Origin: Sinonovacula constricta
Lineage: Eukaryota; Mollusca; Bivalvia; Cardiida; Solecurtidae
Direction: 5' to 3'
DNA length: 64,000 nt
Assembly: GCA_007844125.1 (NCBI GenBank)
Contig: CM017561.1
Location: 59,175,715-59,239,714, forward strand
Under the pieces are notes generated by a model. It saw only the letters and a program-made list of their open reading frames with translations, did no database searches and was not told where the DNA came from. Every line of letters begins with the position of its first letter. The stretch's first letter is position 1. Positions 35,240-47,791 of the stretch are shown here, one piece after another. The position numbers and the translations under genes were made by a program.

Positions 35240-35500
35240 GGACCTGGTAGCGCAATCGATAGAGCCTCGGCTCCAGGTACAGGAGGCCCCGGGTTCAATC
35301 CGGGCCGCGACATACCAAAGTTAAAAATGTTAAACACGTTGTTTGTCCTGGAACCGTTGCTGACAGTTGCCTCATTCACATTCCACACGGCGGGAGGATA
35401 ACGTGGGGGGATCCGTCGAAACGGTAGACAGCCCTTATGGAGTATTTTCTTGGAGCCTGTCTTACTTATTAGAATTTCCATTTTTGGAATAATCATCGTA
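35240..35500 (+). mobile_element. tRNA-headed SINE with a different tail, inserted in the repeat of copy A
   Basis: The head GGACCTGGTAGCGCAATCG and B-box GGGTTCAATCCGGG match SINE family 1. After CGACATACCAAAG the body differs (TTGTTTGTCCTGGAACCGTT; CACACGGCGGGAGGATAACG). This may be a second subfamily sharing the head. It is absent at the same point in copy B (about 44,582), a natural empty site. Confidence 0.7.
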
Positions 35501-35642
35501 GGCTGCGCTGAGACTTATATTCTAACAAACATTTCAGTTTGAAATTAGAGTAAAGCATGTCACGATTCAAGAACAGTGGCTTGGCTAATTAAAGGATTTT
35601 GGTGGCTTTGGTCAAAGCGTTTGTTATGAAAATCAAGGGGTA

Positions 35643-35807
35643 TCGAAATAATTATTGATGCAATTTGTAAGGATAAATAGTTTGTTTGGTTCACAGGTTT
35701 ATTTATGATTGACAACAAGTTGTATGGAAATAATTATTGGTGCAATTTATAAGGATGAATAGTTTGTTCGGTTAACAGGTTTATTTATGATTGACAGCAA
35801 AGAAAAT
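35643..35807. repeat. 82-bp tandem duplication
   Basis: GAAATAATTATTG..GCAATTT.TAAGGAT.AATAGTTTGTT..GGTT.ACAGGTTTATTTATGATTGACA occurs at 35,645 and again at 35,727, period 82, with few differences. Confidence 0.9.
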
Positions 35808-35904
35808 TATCTGGTTTTTGATGATTGTCTTTCAGTATTTAATTACAGTGTTGTTTTATAACACTTATGAAATTGATTGGTTTAATCAACATCAAAAATG
35901 GATC

Positions 35905-36085
35905 TATAACAATTGTCCGGCCCTGCAAATCAACCAACGGACAAATGTCCGGACTGAGAATTGTCCGACCCTGCAAAACAAGTAACTGAGAAATGTCCGG
36001 CCCTGCAAATCAACCAACTGAGAATTGTCCGACCCTGCAAATTTCATACCTGAGAAATGATTGGACTGAGAATTGTCCGTACCCC
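35905..36085. repeat. Minisatellite of GAGAAATGTCCGGCCCTGCAA type
   Basis: Six or more copies of the core (A)ATTGTCCGRCCCTGCAAA, alternating with CAACCAACTGAGAA or AAGTAACTGAGAA linkers, unit roughly 30-45 bp. It lies in the A-only insertion. Confidence 0.85.
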
Positions 36086-37298
36086 TAATACATGGTATAC
36101 ATGTTCTTTAGTAGCCCTGTATCAAGATTGTTCAAATAATTCAGATCTGTTAAAGAACATGGCCGCCAGGCATGTGGCTCTTTTCCATATATGGCTAAAT
36201 AGGAAAACTTTGAAAATCTTCTTGTCAGAAACTCTAAGAGCTAGAGCCTTGGTGTATATGTTTCATGGGTGGTCCTGATCAAAATTGTTCAAAACATTTT
36301 GATTCGTCAAATTACATGGTCACCAGGTGTGTGGCCATTTTCCCTATATGGCTATATAGGAAAACTTTGAAAATCTTTTAATCAGAAACCACAAGAGCTT
36401 GAGCTTTGATATTTGGTTAAATGTATTCCTTTGGTGGCCTTGTATAAAAATTGTTTAAAGAATTTTGATCTGTATAAAAGCATAGCCACAAGGGCTAAAT
36501 ATCTAAGGCACCAAGGTGAGCGATATAGGGCCATCATGGCCCTCTTTTTTGATAATATGCTGATGTAAATGCTGAAATTATTGATAATTTGTGTGGTACA
36601 AGACAATGGCCTATTCAATATATAATTAATTTGTAATGGTATAATTAATGAGGTGTGGAATAAATAAGACTAGTCATCCTTATTTCCTTAATTAGATGCT
36701 GATAGAATATGAAATGATAATTATTTATATTATTGTATGTAATACTATAGCTTATAAAAAGGAAATGAGACAAAAATCCATCCTTTTGATGTCGGATCAT
36801 TTGATTTGTTAAACAGTTAAAACTCCAAAAGGAAAGTTATGACTATATGACTACATGACCGGAAGAAAGGAGTGTTTTAAGTCAAATTTTGTCCAATTAG
36901 GATAATTATTGACATCACTTTTTACCATCTCAGGTTTTAAGGATAATAATAACAAAGAAATATGTCACCAACACAAACAAGGTGGAAAATAGATGATTCA
37001 AACAATGTACTAGTATGATATATCAAATTTCATGTGAAACATTTTTGACAAATTTCTGTGTAGATGGAAAGGCGCACTGCAGATTCCGAAGCATACTCAC
37101 ATTATTTTTTACCTACACCTGGACACAAGCCCATTCAGTGAGGGGCCAAGGAGGCAGAGAAGCTACAAGACAGCAACCTTTTCCTTAACAAATTAAAAAA
37201 ACTGTTCTCTTGCTTAATTTTTTCCAGATTCTTGTATCAAGTAGAGATATGATTAGCCTCGTAGATGTAACACAGAAGACAAAAAGCCTCTGTAGATA

Positions 37299-37645
37299 TT
37301 GCATCAGCACTCTTTATCATTATCAACAGAAGCAACAAGACCAGCATCAGCAGTCACAGTTAGAGATATTAAGCATGTGACATTGGTAGGATCATCCTCA
37401 GCAGAAGTAAATGTTGCTGTAGCATCATTGTGCAGGCCAGTGCTCAAAGCATATCTACACTACAGCATCAGCCTGATTACTTTTCCAGTCTCTATATATT
37501 ATGTGTTGTTCAATAAGCATAAACATGCACATCATTAAGCCATACTTTTTAGTTCTTTGTGTTATTTTTATTTTTTTAAGATAATTCTCAACTAATCTAA
37601 TGTGATATGTTGATTCTCTATGCATGGTTGTACAGTCCAATAACT
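37299..37645. other. A-only segment without a recognised gene
   Basis: Part of the 36,420-37,645 block missing from copy B. The ORF at 37,299-37,538 has no similarity, no splice sites and no matching copy, so it is not called as a gene. Confidence 0.4.
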
Positions 37646-37734
37646 TTTTTGTTAAAGACAATAACTGTTTAATTTGCAGAATGATTAAGCACTGCTTAAC
37701 TTTGACATGTCCATTGCAATGTTTTTTTCAAAGA

Positions 37735-37771
37735 AAAAACAACAACAACAACAAAACAACAACAACAGAAA
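37735..37771. repeat. (CAA)n microsatellite
   Basis: Two runs of CAA units separated by one extra A. Copy B has a shorter version near 44,997-45,010. Confidence 0.9.
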
Positions 37772-39454
37772 ATACTGATACTAAAAACACGAAAGAATAA
37801 CTCACTCTTCTAATTTAAAAGTTAACAGCATGCTCCTTTGCAGTGATCTCCCTTAGATCCTGGCCAAACATTGTTGATAACAATTTTAAATGATTTAATT
37901 CATATTTGGTTTATTTAAAGTTTAGGTTTTGCTTTGATCTATTACTGTCTTTCATTTTATTCTCTTAAACCATATTCCCTATAAAATACATTCCATTTTT
38001 ACTTTGTGGTATCAATGTTTCTTGATTGATTCACTTTTTATTTTCATCCATTTTTTGTCTACTCTTGTATAAAATACATCTTTGCTTTACTCAGCTTTAT
38101 TCAATTATTCAATGTACACTTCTTTTTAAATTTTTTTTTTATTTCAGTCTTTTGTCAAGTCACATTGTTTTTGTGAAATAAATGATTTCTAATTCCAAAA
38201 CAATTCCATTAAGGTATTTAAAATACATAGCAACTCGATGTTATGAAAATTCCAATATGCTTCCAGCAGGAGCTGGCTGATCTGGATATGCAAATGTTTT
38301 TCTTTTACTTACTAAATAATAATTTTAAAAACATATTGCTCTTATACTTGAATTAAAAATACATGTATAAGACCATAACACCCTGAAACTGTATTCTTGT
38401 CATTTTTTATTTGTCCGTAACTTTGGTAAAATGATAAATATGTAACCAAACAATAAAAATTATAGATTAAACTGTTGTCCATTGTTTGTGTTGCCCAACC
38501 ATGTGTAAGCTAGCTAAATGTGTCTTAATATACATAGGCAGCATAAAATCACAAGTAGCTTTAGGTAAAATATTACAAAGTACCAAAAAACTATTTTTGA
38601 TACTTTTGTTTGTATGAAAGCATCATGAACAGTTTCTTTATAAAAGCATGTAACAATTTCAAGAACAGCTTTATAATATGTTACCACAGTAACAAATTTC
38701 AATACTGTAAACAGATTTAATTTAATTCTTAATGTTAAAAGTTCACAACAGCTTTGTTGAATTTTTTCTTTATATAAGCAATCAAGGTTTGCAAAAACAG
38801 CTTCAGGTTGAATGCTTCAATGTAACTAAAACAATTCATAAGCAACATTTTACTGATTTTTATATTTGTAAAAGCATGCTATAAGCTCAACAGTATTTCC
38901 TGATAAAATGTGACCAAATCATAATTTCTGATACCTTAAACAGATGGTCATTTTTTATTTACTAAAATACATGATCATGCAAACTAATATAAATGTATAG
39001 TTGAATACCACTTGCATCTTTGACAAGATTACTAATTCATTTCGAAAGAATATGCTCACATATAAATTATGAAACTACAGAGTTAATTGTTTGATAAGGT
39101 CCTCTTAATGATTCATTGTTTGGGACAGGACAAAACTAGCTAACAATTTCTAGGAAATCAGGACCAAACTAGCTGACATTTGCTTGAAAATGTGTCATTT
39201 CTTTCATTTTTTTACATTCAATATTCACGGTGTTCTTGGTTGCGATATAAATACAATAAGAATAAAACTATGACCATTTTACTGTTATATTTTTTATAAG
39301 AGGACATGGCATTGAAACAAAAAAGTCCGCGTATTTGCAAGTTGGGAATGCAAATTATTGCATCCCTTAACACATACTATTAACTTTGAAATCTTGTTCA
39401 CTTTTGTTTTGTGTCATAAATACATGTATAATGCAAAAATGGAAAGAATGAATG

Positions 39455-39690
39455 GGTTTCCCGTGGCATTGTGGTAAAATTCGCCAAACTGTAACTCCTC
39501 TGGCCGCTTAGCCTCTTACCACGTGTGTTCGAGTCCCGTTTGGGACCTTCGGCGGAAGGTCTTTCAACTGACCTGTGGTGTATAGGTGGTGCTATCTAAA
39601 CATTTGTTTGGGGGTCTTCCTTCTCGAAAATTGCTATATGTCCTATTATGATCATAATTGGTCGCTGGGATGTATGTCAAAAAACAAAAC
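39455..39690 (+). mobile_element. SINE family 2, best copy
   Basis: Head CCCGTGGCATTGTGGTAAAA (A-box-like), B-box GTGTTCGAGTCCCG, body TTTGGGACCTTCGGCGGAAG, CAACTGACCTGTGGTG, CATTTGTTTGGGGGTCTTCC, and end ATCATAATTGGTCGCTGGGATG. Partial copies in this window: 18,595-18,735, 31,915-32,060 and 48,185-48,345. Confidence 0.8.
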
Positions 39691-41346
39691 AGCAAAAATC
39701 AAGTTTAATTAAATATAACCAAACAAAACAATGTTGGCACTGGACCTTATACATTATACAGTATTATAACTATGATCAAAACAATGAAATATTTTTTATT
39801 TCTCAAACTGTTCATTTTACATAAGCCTGCAAAAATTCAAATTAGCTAAGACAAGTCAGAATCAATTATCATGGGAAAACATGTACTTTTGTCTTCTGTT
39901 CATATTAATTATTATTAGCTTAAATAACAAAGATAAGAAAGGACCAATTACATTTCTTAAAGGATATGTCTCTAATATCACTTCAGGGGTTAGTTGAGGG
40001 AGCAGCTTTTTATTGCTTCTTAAATACAATCTCTTTGAGATAATATTACTTATTATTTTCATAATACTAATAACCTGAGCTTCCTTTTGGCATTAATACA
40101 TCAAACAATCGCAAAAAGAGCAATACACAATAACCCCCTCAGAAATTGTATCACCGAGTACAAAGCAACACAATAATTTAACAACTGTACCCTACATGTA
40201 AGTAAACATTTTTATTCCTAAGATTGATAATGGATAGCTACAATTTGGTAATCGACATGAAATATATTCTCTATTGTACCAAAATAGGCATTAATTACGA
40301 AGCAGTTTATTAGTAAATTAAATAACTTTTATGTCAAAGCCCTACTTTCTTTGGAGTAAAAGATACTTTTGGTACAAATAATTAAGAATAAGAATTATAT
40401 GGCTCAAAAGACCGACAAAACCTATAGCGATTGACACTCCTTAAGTCCGACTTGTAAAATACATGTACACTAATCAGAGCCGATTATAACCGGCAGAAAA
40501 TCGTAACAAATGGTTCGAGTCCCATAAAAGAAAACCAAACTTCCCTGGCTTTTTTTTTATCTTTTTGTCTTTTACTTATCCTTTCATATGGCTAGAAGTT
40601 TTTTTTCAGCTATTAAAGATGTCGACAAATACGTTTTCTAGTATTGCTTTTAATCTACACACCTTTAAAATCGCGCCTAAGAAGGTGTTTGTAAAAGTAA
40701 GTGTAGTTGTAATGGGGTTATATGAAATACATTCCACTAAAATAAACGTCTTGATTATTTCTCGGGTAAATGAAAAAATAGTAAGTGAAACACAAAAGCG
40801 AAAATCACGTAAACAGTACATTTAGCAGCAAACGTTTTCTGTTTAAATGATGTAATGAACCATGGAACCTGTCGAGATGTAAACTCTTGTTATTTATAAA
40901 TATAGACTAAATATTAAAAACTAATGAATGGTACACGCATGTACTCAACTAATGCCGCACAAAAGAATTGGTTGGAGAGGTACTTACTTTAAAACCACAG
41001 GTACTAAAAACGTATATAAGAAAGTGATTTGTCGCGATCTTTCTAGTAAGATAATTTGATTCTTTGCACGACTTTATATACTGTATCACTTAACCTGATT
41101 AAGCAAATCAGTGTACGATTTTGTAGCAGGAAGTAATTCGGCGTTAGACACACATTTACATATTATTGTAAATAATGTTAAACTGAGCCAGATAAGAAAT
41201 GTAATAAGGTTAGATTTTATGTTGAAAGATCGAAATGTGTTTGGGCAAATTTGTGTGTATATAATTAAATTAAAAACGTTAACAAAATTAGAAACAAACC
41301 AAAAGTTTTCGTTTTCTTTTCATTTTTGTTTCAAAATCACAAAAAC

Positions 41347-41635
41347 GGACCTAAATCGGTAGAACGTCGGCTCCATGTACGGGAGTCAACGGGTTCGATC
41401 CAGGGCCGCGACATACCAAAGTCGTTAAAAGGTTGAGCTTTCTTGTTAACAATCAAGAAAATGTAAGGGTAGTTCCACAAATGGTCGGTGCGGTATAAGG
41501 ATAATGTTATTGGGTGCGGTATCATACCAGATATTCACGGCATGCTATATACATTAAGAGCAGCACTATATCTGCTTCAAATAGATAACGTTTCCAATGT
41601 CTAAAATACTCTTGGCGGAATGATAAAACAAATTT
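41347..41635 (+). mobile_element. SINE family 1 copy in duplication copy A
   Basis: Head GGACCTAAATCGGTAGAACG, B-box GGGTTCGATCCAGG, CGACATACCAAAGTCG, and a body ending CTTGGCGGAATGATAAAACAAA. The same insertion is in copy B (50,043 onward), so it predates the duplication. Confidence 0.85.
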
Positions 41636-42522
41636 AAATAACTTCGTTATTTGCTATTATCTTTCTGTTGACCAAATACTCCTCAGAACTCCCGGAACGC
41701 CTTCGAGGAACGCCTGCCAGAGTCGGTTTTCCCCTACCCATTTCTGGATCCGGCTCTGAGCTTTTTTGTATCTTAAAGGATATCAAATAACACCAGCATG
41801 TTAAATTACTACGACGACGACCACCACCACAACATCAACAAATTATCTATTAATAATAAAAAAAAAATAACTAACCAATATGATGATTACCATTTATATT
41901 AATCTATTAAATGCAGTGATATCTACAGATCTCTCAAGCCACTTTTAACTCCTAACCAAAACAATATAAAGCATAAGTACTCAAAGTGCTATAGCAGTAG
42001 ACATATATACCAATATAATTTTATACAATTAATGAATCTGTCCCTCTGCCTTAAAACCTTTTTCGGCAATCAAAATAAGCATACCAACAAGGTATCGATA
42101 ATTCTATTCAATTAGATTCCTCCCCCAAAATCTTTATGTCTTAAAGACATCCAGGAAGACTATTATTCAATACTTTCCCATAACCATATCGGCTTAAACA
42201 CAAAACAATATATGAAACTTTACGACTTCCGGTTAATAAACTGGTTTTGCTTTTAAATTATTTGTGTCTAATTAATTTTTTTTTTGTATGATTACAAAAG
42301 AAACTTCTATCCCCACTGACGTAAACAACACATTACATTCCTTGATGTTGATTGTCACGTATTCAAATCCGGCAGCTTTGTCAGATATTGCAAAGGGCCC
42401 GTTCATTACTTGTCAAAAATTTAGCTCCTTAAAATGAATTAAGCAACCATAATAAAAATAAAACTGATAAAAATGGCAACATGCGGGGTTTAAAGCTGAG
42501 GCCTCGAGAGGTTAGTTCGACC

Positions 42523-42830
42523 CAATCTGAACTCCTCGGGCAATATCGTCCACGGGACAGTAATCCCTCGGATGTATCTGGTGCAATGATACTTGAAATC
42601 ACGATCGTTTTGTTCGCCATAAGTCGGAGGAAGAATATGCCTAAAATGTAGTTAACACTAAACATAAACAATGCCATCGTTTGACAGCTGTGTGTCTGCC
42701 ACGCTGGGTTGGTAAAATAAAATTGGATTATTTGTATTTAAAATCTCCACAAATTGAAGTTTTACAGGCATAGTACTGAAGTGAGCTGTCATCCGAGCTG
42801 CCATCTTTGTTTTGACTTCTGTCACATAAG
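42523..42830 (-). mobile_element. TIR element, truncated copy at the junction of the tandem duplication
   Basis: CAATCTGAACTCCTCGGGCAA and AATCCCTCGGATGTATCTGG match the end of the 393-bp element at 47,792-48,184, in the opposite orientation. The interior (RC: AAAGATGGCAGCTCGGATGA; ACACAGCTGTCAAACGA) also matches. The second terminal repeat is missing, lost within 5-10 bp of where copy B begins. Confidence 0.75.
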
Positions 42831-45093
42831 CTAAAACATGTTTACTTTTAATTTGTTTAATTTTACTTCAAATAACAATATGCATATTCACAATGATTGT
42901 ATTCTTCTTTCTATGTGGTTCGTTCAATATTATATAATTTATTTATTTTCACAGACAATGTCATTAATTTCACCTGAGACAGTACTGAAATTATAAATAC
43001 TCAAGACAAATTAATTGTGGAAACGTTTGCGTTAAAACTGTTATCAACATTGACTATATATACCTTTGGCAAACTTTAAATATGTATTAGAATTTAAACA
43101 ATTAATGAGAAGTTGAAAATATAAAATGCTTTTTCGTAAAACCATCCCCATACTGACATAATCATGATCGTTTCAGTACTCAATAATACTTAACAAAGCA
43201 ACACGTTTATTACTAAAAGGTACCACAGAAAAATCATATGAAATATTGTAAATATGTGTCTGTCATTCATATTAATCTTAATATTACACTTCACAGTAAA
43301 CATATTCATATTCATTTGAAAATAAAATACAAAAATTATCGTATGCTACTTGATTTTCCTAAAATTAAAATAAATGAAAGTCCTTAAAAAATAAATTTAC
43401 ATGTTAAGAGTTAACAAAAATAAATTACTAATTAACATGCATTGACATGTACATATAGATTTACAAATATTACAAATATAGTAGTATCCCCACCTAAAAG
43501 AAATACGTATAAATCTAAAAAACACAAATTATTTGTTCAAACGTTATGCCTTCAACTATATTAACAACTTGAACTAACAGTTTCTTCTTCAAACCCTTTA
43601 TACCTAGTACTCTTAAGAATTGTCTCAATGAAATTAATGAATAGTCTCCCCTGAATAATCTCTAACTGCATGTACATCCTTTCATTTGTTTTACTCGCTT
43701 TTTTGTGCTTGTTTTTTTACCAGGGTATGTTGACTTTTCTGCCTTTCTTGTGATACCTAGGTTAACCATCATTAACAAACGCTTCTATTTTCTTTGTATT
43801 GTAATGGATTTTAAGCTTATATTTATGCAAAAGTATGAAATTTCACTGTTTGTAAAAGCAATATCTACAAAAGAACAGGCGATAAAGTCTGAGAATTCCA
43901 ACTTTAAGGACCTACCTACTGTTTGAACTACATTGGATATAAACTAACAAGGGAGATAATTGTCATTTCACCCCGTTAGACAATAAGTATAAGGTTTATA
44001 CAGATTGTTTGATCATTACTGACACAAAATCTGATTTACTGTGTGGGGTTCATAGAAATTTGTAACTGGATATTATATTTTATGCGTAGGTAGAACTATT
44101 TTAACTTGATACTTTTTCTAATCAGACCATGATGATGACACAAATAACAATTATTTATAACTTATAACTGTTGATTATAGACCTCAAGTGTCAACTTTAT
44201 TTTTTACTGGGACATAATTGTGAACAATTTAACCTTATACTTAGAAGAAACATCATTAGGGTTGGGTTTATTTTCTGTTAATTGGATGAACAGAGTGTCT
44301 AGCAAGTAAATAGATATTTTATGTAGGAGTAGAATTATGTTTTAATGACATCCTCATATTTTTAGCTCACCTCACAACGTCTCTGAAACCGCGGTGCCAA
44401 ATTCAGCCAAACATTATCAGAAGCTTAAGTAGGCAGGGGGAATGAAATGTTGTTCTTATAATTTTAATCTGTCAAAAAACATGGCCGTATTTTCCATATA
44501 TGGCTCTATAGGAAAACTTAAAAAATCTTCTTGTCAGAAACTGCAAGAGCTAGAGTCTTGATTTATAGTATACACATTATTTGGGTGCCCTGTATGAGGA
44601 TGGTCAAAAGGATTCAGGTTGATCAAAACATGGCTACCAGGGGCGTGGTCATTTTCCATATAAGGATATATAGGAAAACTTAAAAATTCTTCTTGTCAGA
44701 AACTACAAGAGCTAGAGCCTTGATATTTAGTATACATGTTTCATGGATGGTCCTTATCAAGATTGTTCAAAACATTTTATCCATCAGAGAACATGGCGGC
44801 TGGCAAGGATGTAGGCATTTTCCTTATTGGCTATTAAGAAAAACTTTCAAAATCTTGTTTGTCTGAAACCACATGCGTTAGGGCTTTGATATTTGGTTAG
44901 TGAATTTCGTTAGAGACAACAACTGTTTAATTTGCAGAATGGTTGGGCACTGCTTAACTTTAACAAGTTCTTTATAATGTGTTTTGAAAGAAAAAAACAA
45001 CAACAACAGAAAATACTGATACCAAAAACACGAAAGAATAACTCATTCTTCGGATTTAAAACTTCTTTGCAGTGATCTCCCTTGAATCCTTGT

Positions 45094-46655
45094 GATTTCT
45101 TCTGATTCTATCTAATCTAGACCACAATTTGATTTTTTAAACCACAAGATGTGCTTTTATGATAGAAAATATATTTAAGCACAAATGGCAAATAATTATA
45201 ATACTTTGAATGAATGAATCCATTTACAGACTGAAGTTTATCTGACATAATTTATTAGGATGTCAGTGTTTGTTATTGCAAGAAAAATGTCTAAACCAAC
45301 ATTTACATGTGTTTTAGCCATTTGACTTACACATGAATATTAATTTGTTTTACTGTATACAGATTAAAGAAAAATAAAGTTCGAAAAAATAAGTGAGAAG
45401 ATACCTGATACATAAGTAAACGATTCATGTCACATGATCAACTCTATGATCACATGACAACTGACCCTGGCATTTGTTGATGTATAGTCAAGCTTCTGCG
45501 TGTTAGACTTAAGATTTGCATACTTATTTCGTAGTCGTGCAGTGATTTTTATTCATAGGAACTGCAGACCATGTCACAATAACGCTGACTTAGTCACTTT
45601 AAAGCAGATTTGGCAAGAGTATACTAATTACGTTGTACTAGGGTCAATTTCTCATTGTAGTGCACTGCATCTTGCAGTGCCGATGTTACATTCAGCACAT
45701 AAGAAATAAAAGTGTGATAGGGTCCATATGAAAAGCCAATTGCACGTCTCATAATAAACATGTCTAAATTTGTCTGTTTGATATTTGATGTATGCTAGTC
45801 AACCGAAACTCTAAAGTTAAACATTCTGTGCTATTCTTATTTCTTGTCCAAGAGTCAATTACCAAAGCTTAGTTTGCATGAGCATAAACGAGAGCTCTAA
45901 TATAACAGTACACAGCTGTTTGTTTCAAATGGTAAGGAAGCATGTGTTTTTGTTCAAACATTTCTTTGATGTTGTTCTTAGTTTGGTACTTTCAGAACAG
46001 AATTTTGTAATATGGGCAACATTACAGTACACAGCTGTTTATTTCAAATGGCAAGAAAGCAGGTGTTTTGTTCAAAAAATTCTTTGATGTTGTTCCTAGT
46101 TTTGTACTTTTAAAGCAGATTTCTTAATATGGGTGCATATAATGATACTCAGAAATCAGATATTGTTGCTTAAGTTATTTAATTATTTTGGTAAGATAGC
46201 TGCAGGTGAAAAATATATTAAACATTCTATGTTAATATGAAGATTTTATTCATCTCCATAATTACAAATTATAACTTGCATAATTGATGTCTTTGTTAAT
46301 TAGAAAATAGCCATATCGTTATCTTTCTTTTTTAATAAAGTTTTGTGTTAAGGTGTATTGCTGTCTTTGTTAAATATAAAAAAAATATGTTTGTGTTTAG
46401 GTGTATTGATGTCTTTGTTATTGATAAAGAAAATAAGTATATCGTTATCTTTCTTTTTTTAAATACAATTTTGTGTTTAGGTGTATTAATGCCTCTGTTA
46501 ATTATAAAAAAATATGCCTGTGTTTAGGTGTATTTATGTCTTTGGTAAGTATAAAGAAAATACGCTTATCGTAATCTTTCTTTTTTTGAATAAGATGTAC
46601 ATGTATTTTCTTTGAAAAGTGCTTGTGAAATACATTATGGTGAGGTTTGACTTAG
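45094..46655. repeat. B-only insertion with two tandem repeat families
   Basis: Relative to A (break at about 37,860) this 1.56-kb block is extra. It holds a 119-bp tandem duplication (ACAGTACACAGCTGTTT at 45,905 and 46,024). It also holds a composite repeat from about 46,285 to 46,610 built on GTGTTTAGGTGTATT.ATGTC and ATCGTTATCTTTCTTTTTT. Short ORFs here are made of these repeats and are not genes. Confidence 0.7.
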
Positions 46656-47791
46656 ACTGGCCAAACATTGTGGATAATAATTTTAAACTATTAAATTCAT
46701 ATTTGGTTTATTTAAAGTTTAGGTTTTGCTTTATTATATATTACTGGCCTTAATTTTAATTTCTTAAACCATATTCCATATAAAATACATTCCATTTTTA
46801 CTGTGTGGTATCAATGTTTCTTGATTGATTTACTTTTTATTTTTATCCATTTTTTGTCTACTCTTGTATAAAATATACTCTTTGCTTTGGTCAGATTTAT
46901 GCAATCATTCAATGCACAATTTAAAAAAAGACTTTATTTCAGTCTTTTTTCAAGTCACACTGTTTTTGTGAAATAAATGATTTCTAATCCCAAAACGATT
47001 CCATATATTTGTAAGCATTTAAAATCCATAGCAACTCAATGTAGTGAAAATCTTTATATGCTTCCAGCAGGAGCTGGCTAATCTGGATATGCAAATGTTT
47101 TTTCTTATTACTTATTTAATAATAAAACTATAAACACATTGCTCTTTTACTTGAATTAGAAATATAAGATCATAACACCCTGAAACTCTATTCTTGTCAT
47201 TTTTTATTTTTCCACAGCTTTGATAATATGATAAATATGTAACCAAAAATAAATTTTATAAATTAAACTGTTGTTCACTGTTTGTTATGGCCCAGCATGT
47301 GTAAGCTAGCTAAATGTGTTTAAATATACAGCTTTTGGTAAAATGTTACAAAATAAAAATATAACCAAAACAGGCGTCAGTTTTTTTTATAAAAGTACTC
47401 AAATTTCAAGGACAGCTATATAAAATGTTACCAAAGTAATAAATTTCAATACTTTAAACAGATTTCATTTAATACTTTATGTAACCATGCAAAAATTCAC
47501 AACAGCTTTGGTAATATTAATTATTAATTCATTACCAATTCATTGTACCTTTAACAGAAGTGAATTCTTTCTTTATATAAGCAATCAAGGTTTGCAAAAA
47601 CAGCTTCATGTATAATGCTTCAATATAACTAAAACAATTTATAAGTAGCGTTTTACTGATTTTCATGTAAAACCATGCAGTTAGTTCATCAGTATTTCCT
47701 GGTAAAATGTGACCAAATAATAATTTTGATACCTTTAGCAGATGATCGAATATAACATTTTATACAATGTTGTAAACTTAGTGCTTAGTCT

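Larger units (their letters stand above)
35009..36555 (+). mobile_element. Interspersed bivalve repeat, possibly Helitron-like, with internal monomers of about 150 bp
   Basis: Begins TTTTAGCTCACCTTAC and ends GGTGAGCGATATAGGGCCAT with a hairpin (AGGGCCAT-C-ATGGCCCT) followed by CTTTTTT. The interior repeats blocks with AACATGGCCGCCAGG, GTGGCCATTTTCC, ATATATGGCTATATAGGAAA, CTTGTCAGAAACT and AGAGCTAGAGCCTTGAT, at about 35,120, 36,160, 36,310 and 36,470. A 3-prime hairpin near the end recalls Helitrons, but the expected CTRR end is not clear. The homologue in copy B (44,365-44,900) lacks the 3-prime end. Confidence 0.6.
33352..42470. repeat. Tandem segmental duplication, copy A
   Basis: Starts at TAAAACATGTTTACTTTTAAT and can be followed collinearly against copy B through many long near-identical blocks. 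Pairs include 33,360/42,838; 34,310/43,680; 37,650/44,925; 37,870/46,660; 38,270/47,065; 39,700/48,350; 40,610/49,310; 41,110/49,820; 41,605/54,216; and 41,960/54,590. By eye identity is about 88-93 percent. No convincing gene is inside. A-only sequences: 33,530-33,640, 35,236-36,095, 36,420-37,645 and 38,957-39,503. Confidence 0.9.
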
